Part shown: positions 22,878 to 36,990 of the stretch, one piece after another
Layout of the letters: every line of letters begins with the position of its first letter
How positions within the stretch are numbered: the stretch's first letter is position 1
Assembly (NCBI GenBank): GCA_022702705.1
Contig: CM040439.1
Span: 33,110,930-33,174,929, forward strand
Direction of reading: 5' to 3'
Length of the DNA stretch: 64,000 bases
Source of the DNA: Papilionanthe hookeriana x Papilionanthe teres
Taxonomy: Eukaryota; Streptophyta; Magnoliopsida; Asparagales; Orchidaceae
Made by a program: the position numbers and the translations under genes
The notes under the pieces: model-generated
Databases searched by the model: none
What the model was told of the DNA's origin: nothing
The model's input: only the letters and a program-made list of their open reading frames with translations

Positions 22878-23336
22878 TTATTCCTCTCTCCATTTTAATC
22901 GGACGGTCTTGCTTTCAATCGGTAGTGTATCCATGTCCCTTGTGATTCGACTACCCTTCTTTCCGTTGGAATACTATGTTCATTTCTCTACCTTGAGCAA
23001 GCATAGCCAACATTCTCTCGGATTTAGGAGCCTTTGTTTAGACACCCCTAAGCAGAGGGGTTAGAGATCCTTTTGCCTCATTTACGAGGTGGGGTGGACC
23101 CCAGGGTGGTGTTAGTTTAGAATTGATTCTTTCGAGTCCAAGAAGTCTTGCATAAGACTTTATTTTTCCTTTCCGACTCGAATCGGAGTTCATTACCTTC
23201 TCTTACACCATTGAACATTAGATTTTAAATAAACGAGCCACTCTGACAAATGACTCTTTTAACAAATAACTCCTTCTTATAAATACATGAACAAGAATGT
23301 GTTCGGACTCTTTTCGATTCCTTTCTTTTCGTCATA
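22878..23336 (+). other. E2 5' leader
   Basis: No gene seen. It contains a short palindromic stretch near 23,046-23,067 (CCCCTAAGCAGAGGGG) that could form a stem in the RNA leader. Confidence 0.5.
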
Positions 23337-23711
23337 ATGAGAAGAAGCATAACTTGGGATGACAATCGGGATCTACCTGCCGAAATGGAAGCCCGAAAGG
23401 CGGTTTCTCCTTTACCAATGGAATGGACTTGTTGTTTACAAGGATGAGGTGCTAGACAACTGGATCATCCGGTTTGGACAAGGATTCGAGAACACAAATG
23501 TCAAGATCACCGACGTTTCCCTTTTCGCGGCCCGACAAACAAAGTATCTGAAGCTAAGAAGCCGGCGATCGAGTTCGGCCTTAGGTCAACTCGAGAGTTT
23601 TCCTCCTGCCAGATCAGGCCAGAGAATCTTCTTGTCATGAAGGGCCCTCAGGCTGTACCACCCCCTTGGTCTAGTTGTCTCTGCACCTACCACGGCTACT
23701 ACCGAGATTAA
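23337..23711 (+). pseudogene. Possible pre-gag ORF of E2, unidentified
   Basis: From the ATG at 23,337 the frame is open except for a TGA at 23,445-23,447 and runs to a TAA at 23,709. An overlapping frame (23,359-23,640) is also open for 93 codons. I recognise no domain in either. Some Tat elements carry an ORF before gag, so the position fits, but it may be chance. The damage pattern of this stretch makes frame choice unsafe. Confidence 0.25.
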
Positions 23712-24438
23712 AGGGAAGGAAATCCGAACTATGGTGAACTGTTACCGTGGAGGGTACGGACTTTCTGTGAGACCTTGTTTTTGAAATCGGGTCCGGCTAA
23801 AGAATTCCATCACTAACACGGACCCAAAGAAGGAACGGAAAGTAGGAAGATTGCGGAAGACGGGCGCGAGTTGCTCTGGAGAAATCCAGAGAAATCACGA
23901 GTACACACCACTACTGAATACATACCATTGCCAGAAGATACCCTTTTTGGAAGGAAGTAGATTCACCCCCTTTAACGCAGTGGCCAAGGAAAATGTCCGC
24001 GGGGGATTGTTTCTACATTACCTCGACCAGCATACTACAGCGACATCGAAAGAAAAGGGCTAGGATTACACCATTTGCCCAGGCTACGAATGGCAAATCC
24101 AGAGAGGTAGCAAAGAAGAGAAATGCAGGTATCGGAGATTCTACGAAGGATAGGGCGGGTGCGATCGGAATCCCGTCTTGGGCCCCGAGTAGAACCCATC
24201 GTTACGAGAAAAGCCAAATAAAAGGATGAATGCTAGTCCGCTTTGTCGTCGTTCGGGATTACAGTTACGGAGGATACCACCTTCCGACATTTGGGTAGAA
24301 AATGAATAATACGGAGTCCTAGACCTTCTACACTAGAAGGAAGGTATGAGCGTCCCACTGCGGGCCGATTAAGATTGAAACAACAGCCCGAAGTCAAATG
24401 GAGAGCTTAGATAGAAAAATGTCTGCAATCAGAGACTC
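23712..24438 (+). other. E2 leader/pre-gag region without a supported gene
   Basis: Short open stretches in several frames, none with a recognisable domain. Confidence 0.4.
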
Positions 24439-25935
24439 ATGAAGGAGCCGGCAGTATCACACGACATTGCGAGGATGCAGGAAAGAGTAGCTGGAAGACG
24501 CTATGGAAAAGTTGAGGAGCGATATTCGACGACTAGCAAAGAAAGAAGAGAATTCGGAGATGAGATCGATTCGTCGGAATTCATGGACGATGAGTATGCG
24601 AAATCCAACGTGGTGGCTCCGAGCTTCGTCGGCTTCACGAAGTGCTCCTGCGGCCGCGAAAGAGAGAGCGGGAAGTGATGAGAAGAACGGCTTCAAAGAA
24701 GACGTCCGATCGCCCAAATGGCGAAGAGGATGGAAGAGATAGACGCCAGCCCTGGCCGCTCTCCGGAGTAAAGTGCGACCCCGAAGAGAAACACCCCGAA
24801 AGGGTCATTCACATTGTAGACGGAGAAGGAGATTACATCGAGTCGACGGGGATGATCGGCTAAAGAAGATACGACACAAGTATGATTCCGAGAAAAAGAT
24901 ATCAAGAGCTTGGTGGAACGGCGGGGTGCGATAAGCCTTAGCACAATCGAGCGGGACATCATTCGGATGGGTAGACCTTTGGAAAATTCGACGTTGTCCC
25001 GTGCCCCAGGCTTCGTACCACCTCTTGTTGAAGACTGATGGAGCAGGAACCCCAGATAGCATGTTGCACACTTTCGTGCCGATTGTTGCGATGCGGCGGG
25101 GACGTGCATTACTCTTCCGACGATTCGCCGGCCTTTGTCGGGGGATGTGATTGGTATACGGAGGTATAGAATGGTTCGATTGAAGACGTTCTCTGAACTA
25201 GAAGAGCCTCTTCATCAAGCGGTCGCCGGAGCTCAGCACCACATCACTATAGGTGACTTAGTGGTAGAAAGCGAGAAGCCGAACGAGAGCTTTGGTTGAT
25301 TACATACTTCGATGGAGAAATCTAAGTATGAAGTGTGAACCACAATTACAAGAACAGCATGCAGTCGGCATCTTACTTAAAAGCATTCATGGCTCGATAG
25401 CACTTCTCACCAGGGATTTACCATTAAGACTTTTGAGAGTTGTTAAGAAGGTCGGGAGCTTGCGAGAGGAGGCGAAGCAATTAAGTTTCGCCGACAAGAC
25501 GACAAGCAAGCACATGAAGACTTTTGAAAAGAAATCCGGGATCATTGCAGCAGTCGACAAGGCAAGCAACCGATACAAATAATACGTGAACAGCCACAGC
25601 AGCCTGTGAAATTACACGGCAACCTCGACCCGAAGTATCGGTCATCTCAACAATATGAGCAACCTCCTCGTCGCAACGTACATTAAGGGAGCTTCGAGCA
25701 GGGAATATCCATTCAAAAATGAGGCAGTGCAAAAATGTTCCGTAGTCGATGAAGACTCCGGATTTCAGTGCAAGGCCTAAGAGACCGGAAAAGTTAACAA
25801 GAAAGGTGATCCTACTTTTGTCCCACTATCACGGATGCTTGGACACAAGATAGAAGATTGCATTACCTTGAAAGTTGGCTCGAAGCGACAATCTTCGGAA
25901 AGGGAATATAACAATCCCGAAGAATTACATGAAGG
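24439..25935 (+). pseudogene. gag: E2 gag
   Basis: Capsid/nucleocapsid protein of the virus-like particle. The order matches E3: a charged N-terminal part, then the stretch around HVAHFRADCC (about 25,060), KTFSELEEPL, and AGAQHHITIGDLVV (about 25,220-25,265), then LVDYILRWRNLSMKCEPQLQ in another frame, and a degenerate zinc-knuckle region LGHKIEDCITLK (about 25,834-25,870). Many frame changes. The best single frame is 25,292-25,582. The gene joins directly to the linker before protease. Confidence 0.75.
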
Positions 25936-26808
25936 AACCGAAAGCTAGGGAGGTTAGTCGATATTATCTCGATCTCATCGTTACGATAGATCCTATCTGT
26001 TGATGATGGATGGACTACCGCTTGGACAAGGTCTTGAAAGAAGATTTTGACGACGTCAAGCCAACAGTCTCGACTTCAATTCAAGAGTTGAAACTGTCAA
26101 GTCGGCCTCCTCTTGTAGTCGGCTCCCCTCAACGGAGACGATTGAAGAAGAAAATCGACGAAGAAGAGAAGACCGAGGTTCTAAAAATTTGGAAATTTGA
26201 GGTTGCTTATCCTAGGATAGTTGTTTCAGTTCGGGGAGAAATCGCTCGAACCTCTAACTCTGTATGATTATTTGCTCACTCGGTGGGATCTTATAATGAT
26301 AAGGGTGATGGCGTTGGCTACGTTTTGATTGTTTCTAACGATTACGTAACTAGCGACAATCTGGACATCGATTTCAATACAAATGACAATTCTCAAATCA
26401 TACATAATCTCGACGATCGAAATGACGAAGAAGACATCCATCAAGGAGGCTACGAGAGTTCAACAAGCAATGAATATATTGCAGGTTAGAGGCTCAAATT
26501 CCTGATAGAGTTAGAGCCTTCGGACATCGGGGGCTAATCCGAGAAGAACTTGTCATTCGATTCGAAGGAAACACCCGGCAAACTTAACACCCCTGAATTC
26601 TAAAGAAATTGCAGAAGTCAACTTAAGAAGTGGAAGAGTTTTACCTCCGAGAATGAGTCAGAAGAATGAAAGGGAAGCGAGTGGTTGTTCGAAGAACCAA
26701 CCACGACGGAAAATACCCATTCGAGAAGAAGCCGGGAACACATGAAAATAAAGTGGACTACAACGTGCCTAGCCCATCTTAGGCAATGGCGGGAAGGCAT
26801 CTACGATG
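25936..26808 (+). pseudogene. E2 gag-protease linker
   Basis: Acidic, low-complexity coding remnant. Blocks shared with E3 include GSYNDKGDGVGYVL and SNDYVTSDN (about 26,283-26,350) and SGRVLPPRMS (about 26,630). The region is cut by N2 at 26,808. Confidence 0.7.
26804..26808. repeat. TSD (left) of N2
   Basis: CGATG directly before TGTCGGCA; identical to 34,247-34,251. Confidence 0.95.
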
Positions 26809-29800
26809 TGTCGGCATATTTTTAGGTTGTGTTTTATTTTGAAAAGGGGTCGTCGAAATTGTGCGGCGAATTTTTATTTAAATTAAATAAGTAATTTGAA
26901 AAGTAGTATTTGATTTTTGAAAATAATTTTTAAATTTAAAGATTTTAAGATATGAAATCAAACCGATCACACATCCCAAAGAATAGTTTATATAGCGAGC
27001 CTTAGTACCACAAACGCGTGTATCTATCCCGAAGAATAGGCACCTTGACGATGGGGCTCGATTAAATAAACTAGAAGATACGTGACATCCGTTTGGTACG
27101 CGAACCAATTTTATAAGCCGACAAATTCCCCTGCTTAATATGAAAGCATTAAGCAGGTTTATATTACATAGGTTCTTGAAAATTCACATAAGGGCAAGCC
27201 CACATAGTTAATTACATCTTAAGTGATGAGAATCACCTAAGAAAACTCTCGATAATAATCAGTAATTCTGCTCTAAAGAATTTTAAAGTTTAAGTTTTCA
27301 AAGGATTGAATTTTGGAATTTTGATAGGGAATGGATCGAGTTTGGAAAATTTTGTTTTGCGAATTCAAGAAGAAAGGTAGAAGAAATCACGGATTCGAAG
27401 CGAACTTCGGTAATTTCGACTATCCTTTTATTGTTTGGCTCGGATTTAGGAAAGTCCTAATGTTTATTTAGCATTTCAATCTTGCCAATTTTAGTTAATT
27501 AGGACTTATATCCGTGTGACATGATCATACAAATGGCACGGAAGATGTGAGGGTTTATGTCGCATCGGACGACTACCTCGGAATCCCCAAGTCCGGTTAG
27601 GGCTTAATTTGCAATGCAAATGCCTAACGAAAAGGTTGAGGATTTATGTTGCACTAGGCAAACTACCTCGAAATCCTATGGCTTTGTTGTTTACTTCTAG
27701 GAAAGTTTCTTTGATGTAGATTCAAGTTTTGGCGACGACGATGGCACGTCTTTTGCCCACCCATGCTCAGCTCCTTGTTGTTGCGAGAGGTTTAGTTTTA
27801 GAAGTCATAAATCGGGGAGATGAGAGAAGTGTTTTTGGTTTAAGAAGTCTTAATTTCCAAGTGTTTTTGTGTTTTAATTAAAAACAAATCTTAAAGTTGA
27901 TTATAACGACACCGGTTAAGATCCCGCGGTTCCATCATTTCGGCATCGTTATTTTTATCGGATTCACTTAGTCCGGATGAATTTGCTAAACTCAACTAAG
28001 TAGGTTCCACACTTTCATTTAGACCGTGGGAAATCCCGTTAGCAACACGTAGGTTACATCATCCGAGGAGTATTCCCGATCATCCAACGGGACGTTTTTA
28101 ATTTAGTTGTAATTGTAGTTTGTGTTACGCATTTTGTGATTAAATTTTGTGTTGTTTTATATTTTGAAATGTTGTGACGGTGAATTTTATCTTGCAATGA
28201 CTTTTAATTTAGTTTTGGTTTCACTTTTAGGGACTATCCTAAAGGTGTGGGTTTTCATGCAACGATTGTTTATCATGCAAGAAAGTAAATGCGATGCGAT
28301 TAAATAGTGCAACAAAATAAAAGCGTACACAAGGAGGGTCTTCCCGTCATCCCAAAATTTGCACTTAAACACAATTTAGAATATTTAAGCAAGTTCCCTT
28401 GGTAAAGCTAAGGGAAGGTTATGGTTTTACACTTAGATTCCTAATCCTATAGCTAGTCATCTCCTATGACGTCAAGGTTCTTGTGTTTTGGTTTTGAGGA
28501 CGATTTTCTTCATCGAAGAACAATTAAGTTCGATTGTTCTTATAAATATTCTATCTTATTAGGGAAGTGCTTAAGAAGAATCTTAGCTTATCTTTTCAAT
28601 ATTACTATAATTGTTTTAAGTCCAAACGAATTTAATCATGCAAATGAATTAATCGTCCGAGAATCCAAGTTTTGTTATTATCTTGCTCGATTGAACTAGG
28701 ATGTTTGAATATCCTATAAGTAGAGTAACATTTCATTTAATGTTACATTTAGGAATTATGGTAATAAAAGTTTTCGAGGGCAAATAGGTGTTCCAATGAT
28801 TTGTGATTTAGTTTAACTTCAGTTAAAGGGTTTAAATTTGGAATAGTGTTCAAGTTGCTTTATATTTAATTTCTTTATGTCTTAGGTGATGTTATTTAAT
28901 TCAATTTAATTTAACTTTAATTTAATTTAATTTAGTTTTAGTTTCAATTTTAATTTAATTTTAATTTTAACTTGATTTTATTATTTAATTTAATTTTGGA
29001 AATTCAATTTAGTTTTGATTTGATATAAATTAATTTAATTTAATTTAACTTGATTTAATTTAAGTTAATTTAACTTCCTTCAATTTAATTTAATTTGATT
29101 TAATTTAATTTAATTTAATTTAATTTAATTTAATTTAATTTAATATGTTTTAATTTAATTTAATTTAATTCAATTTAACATTTTTTTAAATTTAATTTAG
29201 TTTAATTTAATTTAATTTAATTTATTTAATTAATTTAATTTAATTTATTTGTTTAATTTAATTTAATTAAATTTATTTATTAAATTTAAGTTAATTTAAT
29301 TTAATTTAATCTTTAATTTAATTTTATTTTAATTTTAATTTAATTGAAAATTTAAAAAGAGTTTAATAATTTAATTCCTTTTTTTTTGTTAATTTAATGA
29401 TTAAGTCCTTTAACATTTTAAAACTTAAATTTGAATTATCATTTTAATTAAGAATTAAATATTAATAAGATGATTAATTTAGGGATTTTTAAATTAAAGA
29501 ATAAATCTCTTCTTAATAATATCCCTATTTTAATAATTCCAATTTTATTATTCTTCCAAATTTAATCAATTATTTAATTAAGGTTTATTTCAATTATTTT
29601 AAATTGTTTAGTAGAGTTTCTACCCTTTAATTATTTAAATTTCAATCATCCAAATCAGATTAAGATCAAATATTTTACTTGTTAATTTTATTAAATCTAA
29701 AGTTTTAATTAAGGGTTAAAGTTTTAGTTACCATTTTGCCCTTCAAGCTTAATAATTTCATAACTCACTAAATTGAGCTTAAATGAACTTGAAATTTTTA

Positions 29801-32800
29801 TGTGACTTCAATATGCCAATAAAGACATGAGAGGAAAAAAAGTGATTTTTTTTTGTATTTAATTTATTTATATAATTATTTTTGGTGGAAAATAGGAATT
29901 TTCAAGGAAAATTTAATAATATGACCAAAGGAAAGTTTCTATCCTTAAAAAAATTATGGGACATTCCTAATGACCAGAGGACCACTTGGACCAATTTTGG
30001 TGATTTTTTGAATTATATTATTTTTATTATAATTATTTTAAGTTTTGGAGTATTAATTAATTTAAAAATAAAATAAAGGTTGAAAATAAATTTTATATTT
30101 TTAAAAAATCTCTCTGATAACAAGGAAATCAGAGAATCAATTTTTGCAATTTTTCTGATTTTTCTTTGATTTATTATAATTATTTTAGTGAAAATGCTAG
30201 AAAAATACATTTTTAATTTAAAATTACTAGGGCTTTAAAATTTAATATCTCATTAAATAGACCTAAGAATAATATGGGGCTTGTTCCTAAGTGGTTAAAA
30301 TTCAAAATGTGACATTTTGGTGAATTTTATTATTTTTTATGATTTTTATTATTTTTAATTATTAAAATATTAAAATAATGCAAAAAATTAAATTTTTAGA
30401 AAATTGAAATTTTAATTTTCTTAGATTTCCCTGATATCAGAGAGGCTCAAAACCAATTTGGTGAATGTTTGAAAGGTATTTTGAAAGTTATGAATTTTAA
30501 AAAGTTTAAAATGGCTAAATGGCTTAATCAACCCATTTAGTAGGGCTAACTTGATCCAATTGACTTAATTTTATGGTGGGTTCCTCGATCCTAAAGGTCA
30601 GTGGAGAATTAATTTCAAGTAAATTTGATGTATGGTTATCTAATTAATTAGGGATCTATTTTGGGTGTTTAAGCCAATTAGGGTTATTTTAATTGAGTTA
30701 ACTCAAAACCTGCGGTCATAAGAGACATCACCAAATTTTCCTAGAATTTATTCCACAACATGCTAATTATTGGAATTAAAATACTCAAAACAGTAACATG
30801 AATTTGAAAAATCAATAACTTCTCATAGGGATGGCCTCTGACTTTGGAAAATTCGGGGAATGTTCCCAAATTCAGAGGCTTCAAAAGCCACATGGTCTCA
30901 TGCCATGGTGAATTTCCTATATGCATGAAGAATTAAAACAATGCAGAAGGAAATAAATCATTAAAAATAAAATACTTGATGAAATTAAATAATTTCTTTT
31001 CCACATTATTCTCCTACGATTTCAGGCAAGAGGGTATTTTTATTTTATTTTCGATTTTCACACTACACAAAGTTATGGATTTTTGAAGTTTAGAGAAATT
31101 AAATAAATCAAAAATACCGTAATTTTCTATTTATCCACGGCGCGTCAGCCCTCGGCAGCTCCGAAAGGCCACGCGGCGCGTTCTGGTTCGACGCCGCCAT
31201 CGACTCAGCGCTGCGGGCCCCGGCTGTGTCGTTCCATCACCTGATCGACGTGATCCGGCCGTCGTCCGTGCGTGTATTGAATGGACGGCATCCGTTCATC
31301 GTCCTGCAGCGTCCTCGCTTTGAGAGCCGTCCACACTAAATCCCTAATATCTCATAGTACTCGTGGATTTTTGTGTTCTTATGCTCTATGGATTCGTCTT
31401 CGAAAGAGACGAATACATGCTACGGTGATCATGCATTGAAATTAAAGCATTTGAAATGGAGAATCCCGAAGCTCGGGATGAAGAATTAGCTCGTACACTT
31501 TGCTCGGAAAAGTGTGGCTTCAATGCGAGGGTTGTGTCACCTTCGATTGGATCCGTAATCCCGAGATGAAGTCTCCTGGTCGATGAATCCTTCGGGTATG
31601 ATTTCGACCACGGCCGATCACAAAGCTTGGAGGCCCAGAGCAAGCTGGAGTGGCTTTGGAGAGGGCTTTTGCTGGTGGACTCCTTCCCTTGGTACGGTGA
31701 AGGTGTAGGACCAATCAATTTGAGGATTCGATCCCTTTGTGGAGAAGTGTCCTGGTTTTGGGTGGAATTTTGGCTGAGAAATTGAGTTTACATTGGTGGG
31801 GATTAGGGCAAATTGGCACTAGGGATCAGGGTTGCTCTAAGTATAGAGAGTGATGGAGCAATTTTGGCAAGTTTGATAAGGTCTGGTTGACACCTCCCAT
31901 GGCCGAAGGGGTGGTGTTTAAATAGGAGAGGGTGGAGGGCCTCCCAGGGAGTTAGAGCTTGGGATCAGCTGCTCTTGGCAATAGAAGAACAGCTACAATG
32001 GCCACTTTGGGGATGGGGCAGCTCAGCAGGTGAGAATTCAAGTTTGGGCTCATGTGAGCTCTCGGCACAGTGGTTTCGGCGGTACTGGTGGCTGGCCGGC
32101 CAGGGTCAGGTCACTGTTGTCACCAGGGAGGTCAGGGCTGGAGCTTGGTGAAGTCAATTGGCCAATGCCATGTGTAAAAGAGCTTGGATTGAAATGGAAT
32201 GGGGAAGAAATGCTGGGTTCAAATGAGTCGACCCATGATTTTGGTCTAGGTTCACCACCCAAGGCCTGGTTTTGGGCTGAAAAGGATCACTTGGGTCAGC
32301 CAAGAGAAAATGGTGTAATTCCATCCATTATGAAGGTGGCATCAGCATGGTTTAGTGTGTGACATGCTTAAGGTAAAAAAAGGGTTTAGAAGGATTAGGA
32401 AGGGCCCTCAATTTGCCATTAATGGCTTGATCGCATATTAAACCTTCACATGAAAACTGTGTATTTGTCTATGGCTTGCATGGCTTGTCTTTGGCTTGGG
32501 AAAAGCTTGGTCAATTTCATGAAAATGGATTTTAGAAATTTTTTGGTAATTTGATAGGAATTTGTATGAAGCTTGATTTGGAATGGTTTGACTGATGATT
32601 TTAGAAACTTAGGGGTGATATCAATTAGAGGTATGATGAAAATTGCCATGTGGGCTTTGGGGCCAATTTTGGGCTTTTGTATTTGGTGGAAATAGGCTTT
32701 TTAGAATGGTTTAGGAAATTGGGCTTTTGGATTTAAAATGGATTTTAGGATGAAATTTTGGCAAAGGCTTGGGCCAAATAATTGTTGGGTTTAACTCTTA

Positions 32801-34246
32801 GAAGGGTCATGAGTGACTTGGAAGCTGAGTGGGAGTGATTTAGGTTTGAATTGGGTTGAATTTGGGCTTCTTTGGTGAATGGGCCAATATAGGTCAAGTT
32901 GGGCTAGCTTGGGCCAATGTTGGGCTAGGGTTGAAATTGATGTAAAATAAATGTTGGGAAATGTTTATGGGAGTGTTTGAGAGTTTGACTGGTTGGGCTT
33001 TGATTTTGGGGTTTGGGCTCATTTGGGTTAGGTTTGGGTTTAGGTCAAAATTGGGCCTTTTAGCTTTGGGTTGAATTTGAGTGGGGTTTGGGTCTAAATG
33101 TTGGGCAAATCATGTTAGTGTTTTTTTTTAGAATGTTAAGGAAGATTTAGAAAAAGATTTGGGGTTAATTGGAGTTGAATTGGGTGAGTTTGGGTTATGT
33201 TTGGGTCATGGGTCCAAATTGGGCTTTAAGGCAAAGAGTAAGTGGATCAAAATGTCAATCAAATTGGACTTCGATTTAGTCTAGATTGGTAATGGGAATG
33301 TTGAATTGAAGTTTAGAATTGAATTGGACCAGAATTTGGGTCAATTGGGTAGGTTTGGTTTGACATTGAGTTCACTTTGGTTTTTAAAAAATAGGTCAAA
33401 TTGCGGGTTTTGACAAAAGTGGGGTAAATTTACAAGTGGCCTATGGTGTAGTTGAACAAAATGAAATTGGGAATATTTGGGATTTTCAGGGAATTTTCTG
33501 GGAATTTTCAGAATTTTTGGATTTTTGGGTGAGGGGTATTTTGGGTACTTGGAGGGTATTGGGAGGTATTCTTGGAAGTTTTGATATTTTGAGTATGGAT
33601 GGTCAATTTGAGTGATGTGGAAATGTTTGGGATTGGTTTTGAGGAATTTTGAGTGATTTGGAAAATTTTGAGGATTTCGAGGTTTTGGGTAGGCTAGGCG
33701 AGTGTAGGGTCCGGGAGGGGTCAAAATTGAAAATTTGGAAATTGAAGATTGGGTGAATGTATGTGGAATGAAATCATTTTGGTTGAGCCTTGAAGCCATA
33801 TCGAGCCCGCATAGTATGAAGGGTCATTTGAGGCATCATTTATGTTGTTCCTAACCCTCTTAGCCGAAATTTGAAGAAGTTAAGAACATCATGTGAATCG
33901 CTACATGAGTGTGGGTCGAGTTAGGTATGGGTGTGTTTTTAGGGCAATGTGAAAGTGTAGTGTATAAGTGTAGTGAGTGTGTAGGTCGGCCTTCACCGGA
34001 CGAGCCGCGGGCGATCTAAGGCAGAGTCATAGGAATCATCCTTTAAACTTCCATTTGATTTGACCCTGCGAGTGATTAGGGGTCTACGATTGAGTTTGTG
34101 GAGTTTGCGGGGAGTTAAGAAGTGGTTTGAATTTCTAAAAGGTGGGTCCCGATTCTAGTCCTCTAAGATAGTCGAAGGAAAAGCTAAGGCTAGATCTGAA
34201 ATCTTAAAGAGAAGAAGAAGACCTCATCAAAAATGGGAGTCCAACA
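26809..34246 (-). mobile_element. N2: solo giant LTR (7,438 bp) nested in E2
   Basis: Same family as N1: starts TGTCGGCA, ends GTCCAACA, has a perfect TSD and lies antisense to E2. It includes the AT tract at 28,890-29,340, the GC-rich block at about 31,130-32,270 and the TTGGG-rich block to 33,700. From about 33,780 to its end it shows the CA-to-CG differences described in the findings, and the terminal hairpin is damaged. No conserved ORF. Confidence 0.92.
28890..29340. repeat. (TTTAA)-type AT microsatellite in N2
   Basis: Longest of the four tracts, at the same place in the LTR as the others. Confidence 0.88.
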
Positions 34247-34251
34247 CGATG
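34247..34251. repeat. TSD (right) of N2
   Basis: CGATG, matching 26,804-26,808. Confidence 0.95.
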
Positions 34252-34980
34252 CTCTCATCTTATCAAGGAGATGAAGCTGCGATCGAGGCCTTACTTGATC
34301 CGGAAATTTTAGCAGCTCAAATGGCGGAGATTCCTTAGATGAGGTTTGTTCGTTAAAGGAGCAGTGAGGTGTTACCTTCATGGACAATGACCTACTACTA
34401 AGGACGATGAATCACAATGAGCCGTTGTACATTTCGGTTATAATTGGGAAGTTTACACTCTCCGGAGTATTGGTGGATCCGGGAGCATCAATCGATATAT
34501 TGAGTCTTCGAACAACGCATATGAAAATTGATGCTCGCGAGCTCGAAGCCGACAAAATGTTAGTAAGAGGATTGACAGAAAGGAGAAAGAGTCCTCGGAT
34601 CGATAACACTACTAATAAAGACCGGTGACTTAGCAAAGACAACCGCAAAATTTCACATAATTGATTCGAAATGTCATTCAACGCTCCTCTTTGAGCCCGA
34701 CCGTGGATACATGAAAACGAGGATGGTACCATCATCTCTACATCGGTGCATCAAATACTCGATGGAGGAGAACAATGCATCAAAGGTGACTTGCAACCAT
34801 TCTCCGTACATGAGATTGGAATCCGACGCATATTATTATGCACCAGCGAAGAAAAAAATCTTCTCCGGAGAATACCATCGCAGATAGACGAAGAAAGTTC
34901 GGGACAATGAAGAACACGAAGTTCTAGTCCAGCAGTCACTCTATGCTCCTTGCGGCGAGATGGTGAAGGTTTCCCCACAA
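34252..34980 (+). pseudogene. E2 aspartic protease region
   Basis: Retropepsin-like protease that would cut the polyprotein. The clearest frame is 34,380-34,628. It contains LYISVIIGKF, the putative active-site loop LVDPGASIDI (Asp at residue 33 of that frame) and KIDARELEADKMLVRG. The loop reads Asp-Pro-Gly where retropepsins have Asp-Thr/Ser-Gly; E3 agrees. The stretch before it (ALLDPEILAAQMAE) is the end of the linker. Frame breaks follow at 34,625. Confidence 0.7.
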
Positions 34981-36990
34981 CTCGCATTCGAGTCGGCGGG
35001 GACGAGGTCGTGGCGAGACGTTAGGGCCGGTTGGACGGAGAGCCGGCCATCAATGTTGATTGGGAAGATAGTTACGAAGAAGAAAAGAAATCGACGAAAC
35101 GGCCGACAATAAGTCGGAAGAGCGCGGTCAAAGATCTATGGAAGATGGGCGGGGAGACGAAGAATGCAGATCAATGTGCGGGAAAGTTAGCCACTATGTG
35201 CATATTGTAACCACGAACCCGATCCATTCTAATAAGATCGAGGGTATGGTAGTCGAAGAGGTACGCAACGGCGGTGAAAAGCCAATCGGAATTCTCTGCG
35301 AGTAGTGTTACTTCCTCAGCTGAGAATAATGTACAATTTGAAGATGTCACTTCATCGAATTAATGGAATTACCTTTTGAGTGGTACTCTCCTGTGTTGAA
35401 AATTTAATTCGGCGTGGTTTCTTACCTCGACAATGAATGAGCCCGATCACAACATTTTGAAAAATTATGGAATAACTCCCGGTCGTCCTTTGATTCGAAG
35501 CGTGGTCTCGGATTCGGCACGGTAGGATCGATTGACGATGCGGGTACTGCACCGAAGATTTGTCACTTGCGAATCTAATGAAAACTGCATGGAAACTACG
35601 GGGAAGAATTTGAAGATTTACAAATTGGAGACGCTCACACGAGTTCGAAGAAAGAATTAAATCTCTGATAGATGAGTTAACGGAAGTTAACCGTCTTATG
35701 AGAACCTAGACCTACCTTTGTTAGCTCCTTACTCAATAAAGAAGACTCCGAAGAAATAATCAAGTTATTAATGGAATTTAAAGGCTTGTTTTGCTTGGAG
35801 CTACGATGAGATGCAGTTAGCTCCGGAGGTCGCGAGTCCATAAGCTAGGAGTGGATCCTACTTCTACCAGGTCAGACGAAGGTCCGGGAAGAATGCGTCT
35901 GAGGTGAACAACAAGTCATAACTGAAGTTAAAAAGTTAATAGACGCAAGGTATGCATCGAAGAACGATACCGGCACCCAGTTGCTTGATGTGGTGCCGAT
36001 CGGAAAAGAATGGTCAGATCGAGAATTTGTGTGGATTTCGAGAGATTTAAACAAGGCATGCCGAAAAGATGAATTCCCTCTCTAGATCCCAGAACTAATG
36101 ATCGACATTGCTTCGACACATGAAATATTCTCATTCATGGATGGATCTTCGGGATACAACCGGATAAAAATGGCTCCGAGAAGATGAAAAGATTACAGCA
36201 TTCGAGAAAGCCGATCGGAGTATATTGCTACACAGTGATGCCATTCGGACTGAAGAACGCAGGGAGCAACATACTGACAATGACAAGAATTTTGATGATC
36301 TCATCCACAATCAAGTCGAATGCTACGTGGACGATGTGGTCATTAAAAGCGAAGTGAAGGAAAACCACACAGTATGATTTGAGGGTGTTTTCGAACGATT
36401 AAGGCAATTTAACCTTAAGATGAATCCCTTAAAATGCGCATTCGTCGTCACCTCCGGGAAATTCTTAGGATTTGTTGTCCGACATCGTGGAATTTAAATC
36501 GACACGGAAAAGATTAGTATCTTAGAAATGCCGCCTCCCAAAACCTTAAAACAACTCGTCCTTTCAAGGAAGCTAGCATATCTTCGACGCTTTATCTTAG
36601 CTTATCCAGTAGGTGTCGGCCTTTCTCGACACTAGTTAAAATGACGCCAAATTTATTTGGGAAGAGAAATGCCAGAAGGCCTTTGAGGACATTAAGCAAT
36701 ATTTAATGACACCTTAAATGTGCATGACCCGATCTCGGGTAGACCGGCGTGCTATACCGCGGCTCTAGATGACTCTCTCGGAGCTACGATTGTAGGAGTC
36801 AATGATGAGGGTAAAGAAAATGCTCTTTACTACTTAAGCCGTCGTTTACTTCCGGCGGAAATAAGGTATCTCGCAATTTAAAAAAGAATTGTTTGTACGA
36901 TCTTCGCCGCTCAAAGCTCGGGCACTACATGCTTTCTCATAAGGTCGGCCGATCTCGAAATTTAATCCGACTAACGATACTTGATGACTC
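34981..36990 (+). pseudogene. pol: E2 protease-RT linker, RT and RNase H
   Basis: Collinear with E1 bases 1-1,901 but without N1. The RT catalytic YVDD is at 36,324-36,335. E2 keeps GAG where E1 has the TAG at 1,591, and keeps the MPFG spacing that E1 lost. It has many other single-base gains and losses, often where E1 has CAG or CA. Confidence 0.85.
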
